From: Streptomyces hyaluromycini
GTDB taxonomy: Bacteria; Actinomycetota; Actinomycetes; Streptomycetales; Streptomycetaceae
Length of the DNA: 64,000 nucleotides
Reading direction: 5' to 3'
NCBI RefSeq assembly: GCF_002217755.1
Contig: NZ_BCFL01000032.1
Coordinates: 1 to 64,000 of the forward strand
Below are positions 35,722 to 44,767 of this stretch, piece by piece. The position numbers were made by a program, and so were the translations under genes. Under the pieces are notes generated by a model. The model searched no databases, had not been told where the DNA came from, and saw only the letters and a program-made list of their open reading frames with translations. Positions within the stretch are counted from its first letter, which is position 1. Every line of letters starts with the position of its first letter.

Positions 35722-37088
35722 GCGAGGAATCGATACGTCTGGTCACCATCGGGCGGATATTCCGTCGGCGCTGGCGGTTTCTCGCCGTCCTCGCCGTCGC
35801 GGGAGGGCTCGTCGGCTACGGCGCCTCGGTGGTGTTCCCACCGACCTACACGACGTCGGCGTCGGTCCTGCTGCCGGGGCAGTGGGAGGAGCGTGAGCTG
35901 CTGACCCAGGTTGACATCGCGACCAGCTCGACGGTGGTCGACCGCGTGGCCGCCACGCTCCGCTGGAAGGACGTCAGCGATGCCGAGCTGCGGGACCAGG
36001 TGACCGCCTCGGCCGCCGACGGGAACATCATCAAGATCTCGGGTACGGCCGACACCCCCCAGCGCGCGCAACAGCTCTCCGACCAAGTGGCCCAGCAGTT
36101 CGTCAAGTTCGCCTCGCGGATCGCGGGCGGCGGCACCGACTCCGCGGCGGCCACGGAGTCCGAGGCGCTGCGCAAGCAGGTCGAGGAGGCCAACCGCCGC
36201 ATCACCGAGCTGGCCGACGCGGCCGATCCGGGGCAGACCGTGGAGGGCGTGCAGGCCCGGACGGAGCTCGAAAAGCTGAGCACCTCGCTGGAGGAGGCCA
36301 TGACGAAGCTGGACGAGGCCAACCCGGCGACCAACAAGGCCGGCATGGTCGTCATGGGACCGGCGGCCCGGCCGACCGGCCAGGCGCCGCCGACGAGGAT
36401 CCAGCTCATCGCCGCCGGAACACTGCTGTTCCTCCTGCTCGCGGTCGTCGGCCACCTTGCCGCCGCACGCATGAACCGCCGGCTGCGCACCGAACCGGAG
36501 ATCACCGCGGCGCTGGGCGCGGCGCTGCTGGGCACCGTGGAGGTGCCCGACGGAGGGCGCCGCGGGCACCGGCCGGAAGGCGGCGCCCGGCGGAGCCGGC
36601 TCCGCCGGCTCCTCGGCATGGACACCCGGTGGGACCTGCCGACCCCGCCGAGGTCCGACGACGAGGCCGCCCGACGGATCCGCTACCGGCGGGTCTGCAC
36701 CCGCCTCCGGGACCAACTGCCCGCCCCCCGGCGACTGCTGTTGGTCGTACCGGACGGCGACGAGATCGCCCGCCGGGCCGCCGGACAGCTCGCCGCCGAG
36801 GCCGCGAGCGATCCGCTGCTGCGGGTCGTGAAGGTCTCGGTGGACCGGCCGATCGTGCCGGACCGCGACAGCGATTCCGGCGCCCTGGTCGTCCTCAGCG
36901 CGGGCAGCTGGACCGCGGAGGAACTCGCCGGCATCGCCGAGGCATGTGCGGACGGCAGACACGAGGTCCTCGGCTTCGTCATCGCCGACACGGTCCGCGC
37001 CCGTGAGACGCGGACTGCCGGCCCTCCTCCCGACGACGCCACGCTCGCGCTCGCGGTGCGCGGCCCTGCAACGGGAGGTTCGGCGTGA
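35718..37088 (+). CDS. Wzz-like chain-length/co-polymerase protein 1
   Basis: Polysaccharide co-polymerase (456 aa) anchored by two helices (about 20-40 and 228-250) with an external coiled-coil region (ALRKQVEEANRRITELADAA, ELEKLSTSLEEAMTKLDEA). The cytoplasmic C-terminus looks like the fold of BY-kinases (LLLVVPDGDEIARRAAGQLA) but lacks the Walker A GKST and Tyr cluster, so it should not phosphorylate. TTG 35718 overlaps the previous stop (TTGA). Followed directly by a second co-polymerase. Confidence 0.82.
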   Translation: MSEESIRLVTIGRIFRRRWRFLAVLAVAGGLVGYGASVVFPPTYTTSASVLLPGQWEERELLTQVDIATSSTVVDRVAATLRWKDVSDAELRDQVTASAADGNIIKISGTADTPQRAQQLSDQVAQQFVKFASRIAGGGTDSAAATESEALRKQVEEANRRITELADAADPGQTVEGVQARTELEKLSTSLEEAMTKLDEANPATNKAGMVVMGPAARPTGQAPPTRIQLIAAGTLLFLLLAVVGHLAAARMNRRLRTEPEITAALGAALLGTVEVPDGGRRGHRPEGGARRSRLRRLLGMDTRWDLPTPPRSDDEAARRIRYRRVCTRLRDQLPAPRRLLLVVPDGDEIARRAAGQLAAEAASDPLLRVVKVSVDRPIVPDRDSDSGALVVLSAGSWTAEELAGIAEACADGRHEVLGFVIADTVRARETRTAGPPPDDATLALAVRGPATGGSA

Positions 37089-38608
37089 CGACGAGCACGA
37101 CTCCGGAGCCGCCGGCCGCCGCTCCGCTTCTCGACCTGCAGGCGCTGGTGGTGGCGGTGCGCAGACGCCGCCGCCTCTGGTACGCCACGGCGCTCCTCGG
37201 CCTGCTGGGGGGTTCCGGGCTGGCGGTCGCGATGCCGCCGTCGCCGACCGCGGTGACCGAAGTGCTGGTCGCGCACGAGGCGGACCAGCCGAACGACACC
37301 GGAACGCTGATCCGCACCGACGTCCAGCTGCTGCAGACCACGCAGATCGCCGGCAAGGCCCTGCAGTCCCTCAAGTCCCGGGAGAAACCCGAGGACTTCC
37401 TGCAGGAGTACCGGGGTACCGGACTGACCAACAACCTGCTGCAGATCACCGTGACCGGCGACACCGACGCCCAGGCGGTGGCCCGGGCCAAGGCGCTGGC
37501 CGACGCGTTCGTCGCGGACCACGTGCAGCGGATGCAGCGGACCGCGCAGGCCGAGGCCCAGGCCCTGCTCGACCAGCGTGACCGCATGCGGGACGAGCTC
37601 GCGCAGGTCAACAAGGAGATCGGAAACCAGTCCGCGGGCAGCGACCCGAAGGCGTCGGCGACCCTCGAATCGCTCTTCGCCCGCCGCGCCGAACTCAACT
37701 CGCGCATCTCCGACTTCGACCAGCGCGCCGCGGACGCGCGGACCGGCGCACCCCAGGTCGTCGCCGGCACGCAGATCGTGGACACCCCGCGCGCGCTGCG
37801 GCACTCCCTGCCCAAGACCGTCGCCACCGACTCCGCGATCGGCCTCGTCCTCGGGCTCTTCCTCGGGCTCGCGCTGGCCGCGGTCGGCACGGTGGTGGCG
37901 GACCGCCCCGTGCTGCGCCGGGACATATCGGCGAACCTGGGCGCCTCGGTCATCGCGGAGCTGCCCCGCCGCAGGAGCAGGCCGTGGCAGCGCCGGCGGA
38001 CCCGGCTGACCCGCGAACGGCTCACCGCGGCCCTGGCCCGCACCGTGCGCGGCTCCACGGAACCGGTGTCGCTGCTGGAACTGGGCTGTGCGCGCGCCAC
38101 GAGCGCGATCGCCCTGGACCTCGCCAGGGCCATGGCGGCGGAGGGGCCGGTGACCGTCGTCGACGCGCTGCCCGGCCAGCAGCTGGCGGGCCGCCGCCAG
38201 AAGCCGGGAGACCCGACCGTGGTCGGCGCCGAGCGTGCCGCGACCGTGCCGCCCCAGGAGCGCAGGATCGGCGTCGGCTCCGTGGCGCCCGGTACGGCGT
38301 GGACCGACCTCCAGTACCTCGGCACCCAGACCGTGCTCGTGGTGCGGGCCGGACACGGCAGCGCCGCATGGCTGCACACCGTGGCGCGGCAGCTCGCGGA
38401 CCAGCGCATCCCGGTGATCGGTGTGGTGCTGATCGACCCCGATCCGCGCGACCGGACCGACGGCACCCTGTGGGACGGGCTGCAGACCGCGCTGCGCGGC
38501 CGGAGCGAGCGGCCGGCCCGGCAGCAGGCGGGGACGGGCCAGCGGCGGGCGGAGCGGCAGCCGGTGTGGGCCACCCGGGGCCCGGACAACGACCAGGAGG
38601 CTCGGTAG
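37085..38608 (+). CDS. Wzz-like chain-length/co-polymerase protein 2
   Basis: Second co-polymerase (507 aa). Helices lie at about 32-50 and 255-275, with a long helical periplasmic-side region (QTAQAEAQALLDQRDRMRDE). The cytoplasmic part (SLLELGCARATSAIALDLAR, VLVVRAGHGSAAWLHTVARQ) again mimics a P-loop fold without a Walker A. An Arg-rich tail ends the protein. GTG 37085 overlaps the preceding gene (GTGA). Two adjacent non-kinase co-polymerases suggest a heteromeric length regulator. Confidence 0.8.
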   Translation: MTTSTTPEPPAAAPLLDLQALVVAVRRRRRLWYATALLGLLGGSGLAVAMPPSPTAVTEVLVAHEADQPNDTGTLIRTDVQLLQTTQIAGKALQSLKSREKPEDFLQEYRGTGLTNNLLQITVTGDTDAQAVARAKALADAFVADHVQRMQRTAQAEAQALLDQRDRMRDELAQVNKEIGNQSAGSDPKASATLESLFARRAELNSRISDFDQRAADARTGAPQVVAGTQIVDTPRALRHSLPKTVATDSAIGLVLGLFLGLALAAVGTVVADRPVLRRDISANLGASVIAELPRRRSRPWQRRRTRLTRERLTAALARTVRGSTEPVSLLELGCARATSAIALDLARAMAAEGPVTVVDALPGQQLAGRRQKPGDPTVVGAERAATVPPQERRIGVGSVAPGTAWTDLQYLGTQTVLVVRAGHGSAAWLHTVARQLADQRIPVIGVVLIDPDPRDRTDGTLWDGLQTALRGRSERPARQQAGTGQRRAERQPVWATRGPDNDQEAR

Positions 38609-38611
38609 CAC

Positions 38612-40546
38612 ATGTGCGGCATCGCAGGCACTTACCGGTGGCCGGACGGAAAGATCGTGACCGACCGGCTCACCGACACCCTCGCCCACCGCGGTCCCGA
38701 CGGGTCGGGCCGGTACAGCCACCCCCTCGGCGACGGCGAAGTGCATCTAGGGCACCGCCGGCTGGCCATCATCGACCTGTCCGACACCGGCGCCCAGCCG
38801 ATGGTCTCGGACGGCCTCGTCCTGACGTACAACGGCGAGCTGTACAACGCCCCCGAGCTGCGGGCCGAGCTGGCGGCCACCGGGGTGCGCTTCCGCGGCA
38901 CCTCCGACACCGAGGTACTTCTGGAGGCCTGGCGGCGCTGGGGCACGGACTGTCTGCCCCGGCTGCGCGGCATGTTCGCGTTCGGCGTCTTCGACGAGCG
39001 CACCGGTGACCTGGTGCTCGCCCGCGACCAGCTCGGCATCAAGCCGCTGTTCCTGCTCCGGCGCGGCGGCGGCCTGGTGTTCGCCTCCGAGCTGAAGGCG
39101 CTCTCCGTCGCGACCGGCCGGTCGTTGCAGGTGGACGACGCGGCGCTGGTGGCCTCGCTGCTGTACTACTGGGTGCCGGACTCACGGTGCGCGTTCCGCG
39201 AGGCGGAGAAGCTGGAGCCGGGGAGCTGGCTGAGGTGCCGGCCCGACGGGCGGGTGGAGCGCGGCCGGTTCTGGAACCTGAAGGACGTCGCCGCCGAGGG
39301 CCAGGAGCGGGCCCGGGCCGGCGAGCTGCCGGACCTGGCCGCCGTCGTCGAGGAGTCGACCCGGCGTCACCTGCTCTCCGACGTACCCGTGGCGACCTTC
39401 CTCTCCGGCGGCCTCGACTCCAGCTACCTGACCGCGCTGGCGGCCCGCCACCAGCCGGGGATCTCCGCCTACACGATCGGGTTCCGCGCCGAGGACGCCA
39501 GGTTCGAGGCGATGCCGGACGACCTGCGCTACGCCCGGCAGGTGGCCGAGCAGTTCGGCGTCGACCTGCACGAGATCGAGATCGCGCCGAACGTGCTCGA
39601 CCTGCTGCCGCAGATGACGTACCACCTGGACGAGCCGATCGGTGACCCCGCCGCGATCAACACGTACCTGATCTGCATGGCCGCACGAGAGGCCGGGGTG
39701 AAGGTGATGCTCTCCGGGATGGGCGCGGACGAGCTGTTCGCCGGTTACCGCAAGCACCTGGCCAACCTGATCGCGCTGCGCTACCAGCGCGTCCCGCGGC
39801 CCCTGCGGCGCGGGGTGTCCGCGGCCGTGGACCGGCTGCCGGTCGCCACGGCCCGCCGGGGATACCGGTCGGTGCGCTTCGCGAAGCGGTTCCTCTCCTT
39901 CGCCGACCTGCCGGAGGAGACCGCCTTCCGGCGCAGCTACACCATGTACGACCAGGACGAGCTGCTCGCCCTGCTCGATCCGGACCTGGCCGGCACGGTC
40001 GAGGACGTGCTGACCGAACACGCCGACGTCTACCAGGACAACGACCTCGACGACTTCGTCAACCGCATGTGCCTCACCGACGCCCGGATGTTCCTGCCGG
40101 GCCTGAACCTCACGTACACGGACCGCTCCAGCATGGCCGCCTCGACCGAGGTCCGCGTGCCCTACGTGGACGTCGAGGTGGTCAGGGCGGCGTTCGCCGT
40201 GCCGGGCGACCGCAAGATCGTCGGACGGCAGGGCAAGGCCGTCCTCAAGGAGGCGGCCACCTCGATCCTGCCCCGGGAGATCGTGTACCGGCCCAAGGGC
40301 CTGTTCAGCGCCCCGCTGCGGGCCTGGATGAGCCGGGACCTGGCACCGCTGGTACGCGAGGTGGTCGACGACGGCCTGCTCGTCCGGTCCGGGTTCCTGC
40401 GCCGCGACGCGCTGGCGCGCATGGTCGCCGAGGACGCCGCCGGGCAGCGGGACTTCTCCAAGCATCTGTGGCACGTACTGACCCTCGAGTACTGGTATCG
40501 CGACGCGACCGCTGGGTCCGGCCAGAGCACTCGGTTGACCGCTTAG
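38612..40546 (+). CDS. AsnB-type glutamine amidotransferase
   Basis: Glutamine-hydrolysing asparagine-synthetase family protein (644 aa). Cys2 (MCGIAGTYRW) is the glutaminase nucleophile; RHRGPDGSG-like LAHRGPDGSG and the GELYN loop follow. The ATP-pyrophosphatase domain has the PP-loop FLSGGLDSSYLTAL (about 264) and MLSGMGADELFAGY. AGGAG lies upstream of the ATG. Within a polysaccharide operon such proteins can amidate uronic acid carboxyls rather than aspartate; with a GDP-mannuronate source nearby, a mannuronamide is a sensible guess. Confidence 0.88.
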   Translation: MCGIAGTYRWPDGKIVTDRLTDTLAHRGPDGSGRYSHPLGDGEVHLGHRRLAIIDLSDTGAQPMVSDGLVLTYNGELYNAPELRAELAATGVRFRGTSDTEVLLEAWRRWGTDCLPRLRGMFAFGVFDERTGDLVLARDQLGIKPLFLLRRGGGLVFASELKALSVATGRSLQVDDAALVASLLYYWVPDSRCAFREAEKLEPGSWLRCRPDGRVERGRFWNLKDVAAEGQERARAGELPDLAAVVEESTRRHLLSDVPVATFLSGGLDSSYLTALAARHQPGISAYTIGFRAEDARFEAMPDDLRYARQVAEQFGVDLHEIEIAPNVLDLLPQMTYHLDEPIGDPAAINTYLICMAAREAGVKVMLSGMGADELFAGYRKHLANLIALRYQRVPRPLRRGVSAAVDRLPVATARRGYRSVRFAKRFLSFADLPEETAFRRSYTMYDQDELLALLDPDLAGTVEDVLTEHADVYQDNDLDDFVNRMCLTDARMFLPGLNLTYTDRSSMAASTEVRVPYVDVEVVRAAFAVPGDRKIVGRQGKAVLKEAATSILPREIVYRPKGLFSAPLRAWMSRDLAPLVREVVDDGLLVRSGFLRRDALARMVAEDAAGQRDFSKHLWHVLTLEYWYRDATAGSGQSTRLTA

Positions 40547-40564
40547 AAATTCAGAGGAGTTCGG

Positions 40565-42760
40565 GTGAAGCAGGTTGTACAGAACTACAAGAGCGGCGAG
40601 CTGGCGGTCCTCGACGTTCCGGTACCGGGGTGCAAGCCGGGCGGTGTGCTGGTCCGCAGCGCCTACTCGCTGATCTCCACCGGGACCGAGCTCATGAAGG
40701 TGTCCGAGGCCGGTATGTCGATGCTGGGCAAGGCCCGCTCCCGGCCGGACCAGGTGGCCAAGGTCATGCAGAGCGTGGCCACCAACGGGGTGCCCGCCAC
40801 CTACCGCAAGGTGATGGGCAAGCTGGACTCCTACACGCCGCTCGGCTACTCGCTGTGCGGGGTGGTCGAGCAGGTCGGCGCCGGCATCGACGACGTGAAG
40901 GCCGGCGACCTCGTGGCCTGCGCCGGCAACGAGCACGCGCTGCACGCCGAGTTGAACTGGGTGCCGAAGAACCTCTACACCCCGGTGCCGGACGGCCTCG
41001 CGCCGCGCCACGCCGCCTTCGGCACCGTCGGGTCGATCGCGATGCAGGGCGTCCGCCAGGGCGAGCCGCAGCTCGGCGAGGTCGCCCTGGTCATCGGCCT
41101 CGGCCTGATCGGACAGCTGGTGGTCCAGCTCCTCACCGCCTCCGGCGTCCGCGTCGTCGGCGCCGACCCCGACCCGACGCGCTGCGAACTCGCCGCCCGC
41201 CTGGGCGCCGTGGCCTGCGGCGACCCCGCCTCCGCGGCCGTGGAAGCCGCCGTCGCCGAACTCACCGGCGGGCACGGCGTGGACCAGGTGTACCTGGCCG
41301 CCGGCGGCGGCAGCAACCAGCCCGTCGAGCTGGCCGCCCGGCTCTGCCGGGACCGCGGCCGGGTCGTCGACATCGGCAAGTGCCGCCTGGACCTGCCCTG
41401 GAACGCGTACTACGAGAAGGAACTCGACGTCCGGTTCTCGCGCTCGTACGGCCCCGGTCGCTACGACCCGGCGTACGAGCTGGAGGGACGCGACTACCCG
41501 ATCGGTTACGTGCGCTGGACAGAGCGCCGCAACCTCGCGTGCTTCCTCGACCTCGTCGCCCGCGGCAGCGTCGACGTGGAGCCCCTGGTCTCCCACGTCG
41601 CCGACTTCGACGACGCGGTCGACACGTACCGGCGGCTGAAGGACGGCGAACTGAAGGCCGTGGCCGTGCTGTTCCGGTACCCCGAACAGGCGGCGGAAGC
41701 GCGGGAAGGGGAGGCGGAGTCCTCCTCGGTGGCCGTGCCCGCGGTCCCCCGCAGCGGGGGAACGTCCGCCCCGGCCCGGGCCGCCAAGTCACCGGTGCGC
41801 CTCGCGTTCGTCGGCGCCGGAAACTACGCGACGTCGATGCTGCTGCCGCACCTGGCACAGCGCGAGGGCGTCGAGCTGTCGACCGTCGTCACCACGACGG
41901 CCCTCTCCGCGGCCAACGCACAGCGGAAGTTCGGCTTCGCCGAGGCGACCACCGACCTCGACGCCGTGCTCGGCGACAAGTCCGTCGACGCGGTGTTCGT
42001 GGTCACCCGGCACAGCTCGCACGCCGAACTGACCCGCAAGGCACTGCTGGCCGGCAAGACGGTGTTCGTGGAGAAGCCCCTGGCCCTCACCGAGGACGAA
42101 CTGGCCGGTGTACTCGCGGCGGTGGAGGAGTCCGGCAACGACCGGCTGCAGGTGGGCTTCAACCGCCGGTTCGCGCCGCTGCTGCAGGAGGCCAGGGAGC
42201 GGTTCGGCGCCCGGACCGGTCCGGCGAGCCTGCGCTACCTGGTCAACGCGGGCAAGCTGCAGCACGGCAGCTGGTACCTCCAACAGGGCACCGAGGGCTC
42301 GCGGTTCGCCGGCGAGGGCGGCCACTTCATCGACACCGCGAGCTGGCTGCTCGACGCCGACCCGGTCTCGGTCTACGCGGTGGCCACGTCCGGCAACGAC
42401 GACCTGCAGATCGTGCTGCGCTACCCGGACGGCTCCACGGCCACCATCAGCTACGTCACCACCGGCGCGCCCGGCTTCCCCAAGGAGACCCTGGACCTGG
42501 TCGCGGACGGCAAGGTGCTGCGGCTCGACGACTTCGTCCGGGCCTCGGTCTACGGCCGCAAGCGGTGGGTGAGTTCGCGGCTGCCCAAGGCCCGGGACAA
42601 GGGCCAGAACGCCGAACTGGCCGCGTTCATCAAGGCCGTGCGGACCGGCGGGCCGATGCCGGTGCCGCTCCAGTCGCTGGTCGCGACCACGGCGGCCACC
42701 CTCGCCGTGCAGACCGGCCTGGCCGGCGGCGCGCCGGTGACGTTGGCGAGGACGCGATGA
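40565..42760 (+). CDS. Two-domain oxidoreductase (MDR dehydrogenase fused to Gfo/Idh/MocA)
   Basis: Fusion of a zinc-type alcohol-dehydrogenase fold (about 1-380, Rossmann VALVIGLGLIGQLVVQLL) and a Gfo/Idh/MocA domain (about 415-731, RLAFVGAGNYATSMLLPHLA, catalytic Lys in FVEKPLAL), joined by an Ala/Ser/Pro-rich linker. The MDR half lacks the structural-zinc Cys loop. GTG 40565 follows GAGGAG. Such fusions recur in polysaccharide operons next to heparinase-like genes; the reaction is not established. Two linked redox steps on one sugar, possibly a redox-neutral epimerisation, can be inferred. Confidence 0.85.
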   Translation: MKQVVQNYKSGELAVLDVPVPGCKPGGVLVRSAYSLISTGTELMKVSEAGMSMLGKARSRPDQVAKVMQSVATNGVPATYRKVMGKLDSYTPLGYSLCGVVEQVGAGIDDVKAGDLVACAGNEHALHAELNWVPKNLYTPVPDGLAPRHAAFGTVGSIAMQGVRQGEPQLGEVALVIGLGLIGQLVVQLLTASGVRVVGADPDPTRCELAARLGAVACGDPASAAVEAAVAELTGGHGVDQVYLAAGGGSNQPVELAARLCRDRGRVVDIGKCRLDLPWNAYYEKELDVRFSRSYGPGRYDPAYELEGRDYPIGYVRWTERRNLACFLDLVARGSVDVEPLVSHVADFDDAVDTYRRLKDGELKAVAVLFRYPEQAAEAREGEAESSSVAVPAVPRSGGTSAPARAAKSPVRLAFVGAGNYATSMLLPHLAQREGVELSTVVTTTALSAANAQRKFGFAEATTDLDAVLGDKSVDAVFVVTRHSSHAELTRKALLAGKTVFVEKPLALTEDELAGVLAAVEESGNDRLQVGFNRRFAPLLQEARERFGARTGPASLRYLVNAGKLQHGSWYLQQGTEGSRFAGEGGHFIDTASWLLDADPVSVYAVATSGNDDLQIVLRYPDGSTATISYVTTGAPGFPKETLDLVADGKVLRLDDFVRASVYGRKRWVSSRLPKARDKGQNAELAAFIKAVRTGGPMPVPLQSLVATTAATLAVQTGLAGGAPVTLARTR

Positions 42761-44757
42761 CCATGAGTGCGGGCTGGTACCTGCGGCGGCTGTCCCGGAT
42801 GGGGCCGCGGGAGGTCGCGGGCCGGGCGGGCGACACGGTGCGCAGACGGCGGTGGCGGTCGGCCCGGCCGGACGGCCCGAAGGTGACCGGCGCCCGGTTC
42901 ACCGCGGTCCTGCCCGCCGGGACCGTCGCCGCGGTGCCGCCGGACGCCGCGAAACGCCTCGTCGCCGAGGCGGACCGGCTGATGTACGGGCACGTCGAGT
43001 ACTTCGGGGTGGTCCGCGACGACCTCACCGACCCGGACTGGTGGTGCGACCCGAAGACCGGCCGCCGGGCTCCGTGGGGCTACGCCTTCGACGTGCCGTA
43101 CCGGAACGAGGACGCGGTCGGGGACATCAAGCAGATCTGGGAGCTGTCCCGGCACCAGTACCTCACCGTGCTCGCCGCCGCCTACGCGGTCACCGGGAAC
43201 GAGCGGTACGCCGAGCGCGTGGCCGAGCATCTGCGGTCGTGGTGGACGGCCAACCCCCCGCTGCGGGGCGTGCACTGGATCAGCGGCATCGAGCTGGGCA
43301 TCCGGCTGCTGTCCTGGGTGTGGATCCGCCGGCTCCTCGACGACTGGCCGGGCGCGGCCGGGCTCTTCGAGGACAACCCGGTGGCGCTGAACCAGATCTG
43401 GCACCACCAGCGGTGGCTGGCCGCCTTTCCCAGCCGGGGGTCGTCGGCGAACAACCACGTCATCGCCGAGGCTGCCGGGCAGTTCGCGGCGGCCTGCGCG
43501 TTCGGCTGGTTCCCCGCCTCGGAGCGCTGGCGGGCCGACGCGCTGCGGTCGCTGGAGCGGCACCTGCGCGGCAACACCTTCGCCTCCGGCCTCAACCGCG
43601 AGCTGGCCACCGAGTACCACGGACTCGTGCTGGAACTCGGCCTGGCCGCGGTGGCCGAGGCGGATGCCGCAGGCGTGCCGGTCCCCCCGTCCGTCCGGCT
43701 GGTGCTGCTGCGGATGACCGACGCGCTCGCGGCCGTCGTGGACAGCCGGCTGCGGCCGCCCCGCCAGGGGGACGCGGACGACGGGCACGGTCTGGTCGTG
43801 GACGGCGCCGGCACCGACCGCTGGGCCTCGCTCCTTGCCACCGGCGACGCCGTGTTCGGCCGGCTCGACTGGTGGCCGACGGTGACCGGCACCGATGTGC
43901 GCACCCCGCTGCTGGCCGCGCTCATCCGGCCGTACCCGCAAGACGGAACCGGGACCGGGACCGGGACCGGAGCCGGTGCGGGTGCCGGTGCCGCACCGGC
44001 CGTGTCCCGCCCGGCTCGCCGGCCCGCCCACTTCGCCGACGCGGGGCTCACCATCCTGCGCGGTCCGGGAGAGATCTGGTGCCGCTGCGACGGTGGTCCG
44101 CACGGCTTCCTGTCCATCGCCGCGCACGCCCACGCGGACGCGCTGTCCGTGGAGGTCCGGCACGACGGGGTCGACGTGCTCGCCGACCCGGGGACGTACT
44201 GCTACCACGGGCAGTCCGCGTGGCGGCAGTACTTCCGGTCCACCCTCGGCCACAACACGCTGCAACTGGACGGCGGTGACCAGTCCGTCTCCGGCGGCCC
44301 GTTCCTGTGGACCCGGCATGCCCGCACCCGCGTCCTGACCGCGGACACAGCGGGCGAGGACGTGGCTCGCTGGTGCGCCGAGCACGACGGCTACCAGGGC
44401 GCCGTGCACCGCCGCCGGGTGGAGCTGACGGCCGCGAGCCAGGAGCTGAAGGTGGTCGACGAGGTGCGCGGCCCGCACCGGGTCCTGCAGCTGGCGTTCC
44501 ACCTCGGCCCGGCGATCGCCGCGGACCTGGTGGGGAACCGGGCGGTGCTCACCTGGATCCGGGACGGCGAGGGGCGTTCCGCGGTGCTCGACCTGCCCGG
44601 TCAGCTGTCCTGGCGGGCGCATCGCGGTGAGACCGACCCGCCGCTGGGCTGGTACTCCGCGGGCTTCGGGCGCAAGGAACCCACCACCACGCTGGTCGGC
44701 ACCGGCACCGCCGATGGCGCGGACGGGTTCACCACCGTGCTCAGGTTCGGCGGCTAG
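42757..44757 (+). CDS. Heparinase II/III / alginate-lyase-like protein
   Basis: Predicted polysaccharide lyase (666 aa). The N-terminal alpha/alpha toroid has SSANNHVIAEAAGQFAAACA (about 228) and NRELATEYHGLVLELG, with Asn, His and Tyr matching the catalytic set of PL15/PL12-like lyases. The C-terminal beta-sandwich has HAHADALSVEVRHDGVDVLADPGTYCYHG with metal-type His and Asp. A low-complexity Gly-Thr/Gly-Ala linker divides the domains. No signal peptide is visible, odd for a lyase meeting exported polymer. ATG 42757 overlaps the previous stop. It may trim or quality-check uronate chains. Confidence 0.85.
   Translation: MTMSAGWYLRRLSRMGPREVAGRAGDTVRRRRWRSARPDGPKVTGARFTAVLPAGTVAAVPPDAAKRLVAEADRLMYGHVEYFGVVRDDLTDPDWWCDPKTGRRAPWGYAFDVPYRNEDAVGDIKQIWELSRHQYLTVLAAAYAVTGNERYAERVAEHLRSWWTANPPLRGVHWISGIELGIRLLSWVWIRRLLDDWPGAAGLFEDNPVALNQIWHHQRWLAAFPSRGSSANNHVIAEAAGQFAAACAFGWFPASERWRADALRSLERHLRGNTFASGLNRELATEYHGLVLELGLAAVAEADAAGVPVPPSVRLVLLRMTDALAAVVDSRLRPPRQGDADDGHGLVVDGAGTDRWASLLATGDAVFGRLDWWPTVTGTDVRTPLLAALIRPYPQDGTGTGTGTGAGAGAGAAPAVSRPARRPAHFADAGLTILRGPGEIWCRCDGGPHGFLSIAAHAHADALSVEVRHDGVDVLADPGTYCYHGQSAWRQYFRSTLGHNTLQLDGGDQSVSGGPFLWTRHARTRVLTADTAGEDVARWCAEHDGYQGAVHRRRVELTAASQELKVVDEVRGPHRVLQLAFHLGPAIAADLVGNRAVLTWIRDGEGRSAVLDLPGQLSWRAHRGETDPPLGWYSAGFGRKEPTTTLVGTGTADGADGFTTVLRFGG
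43945..43993 (+). repeat. In-frame hexanucleotide repeat in the lyase-like gene
   Basis: GGAACC/GGGACC units pass into GGTGCG/GGTGCC units and encode (Gly-Thr)4 then (Gly-Ala)4. Unit gain or loss by slippage keeps the frame and would only alter interdomain linker length. Confidence 0.75.
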
Positions 44758-44767
44758 GGGGCACGTG

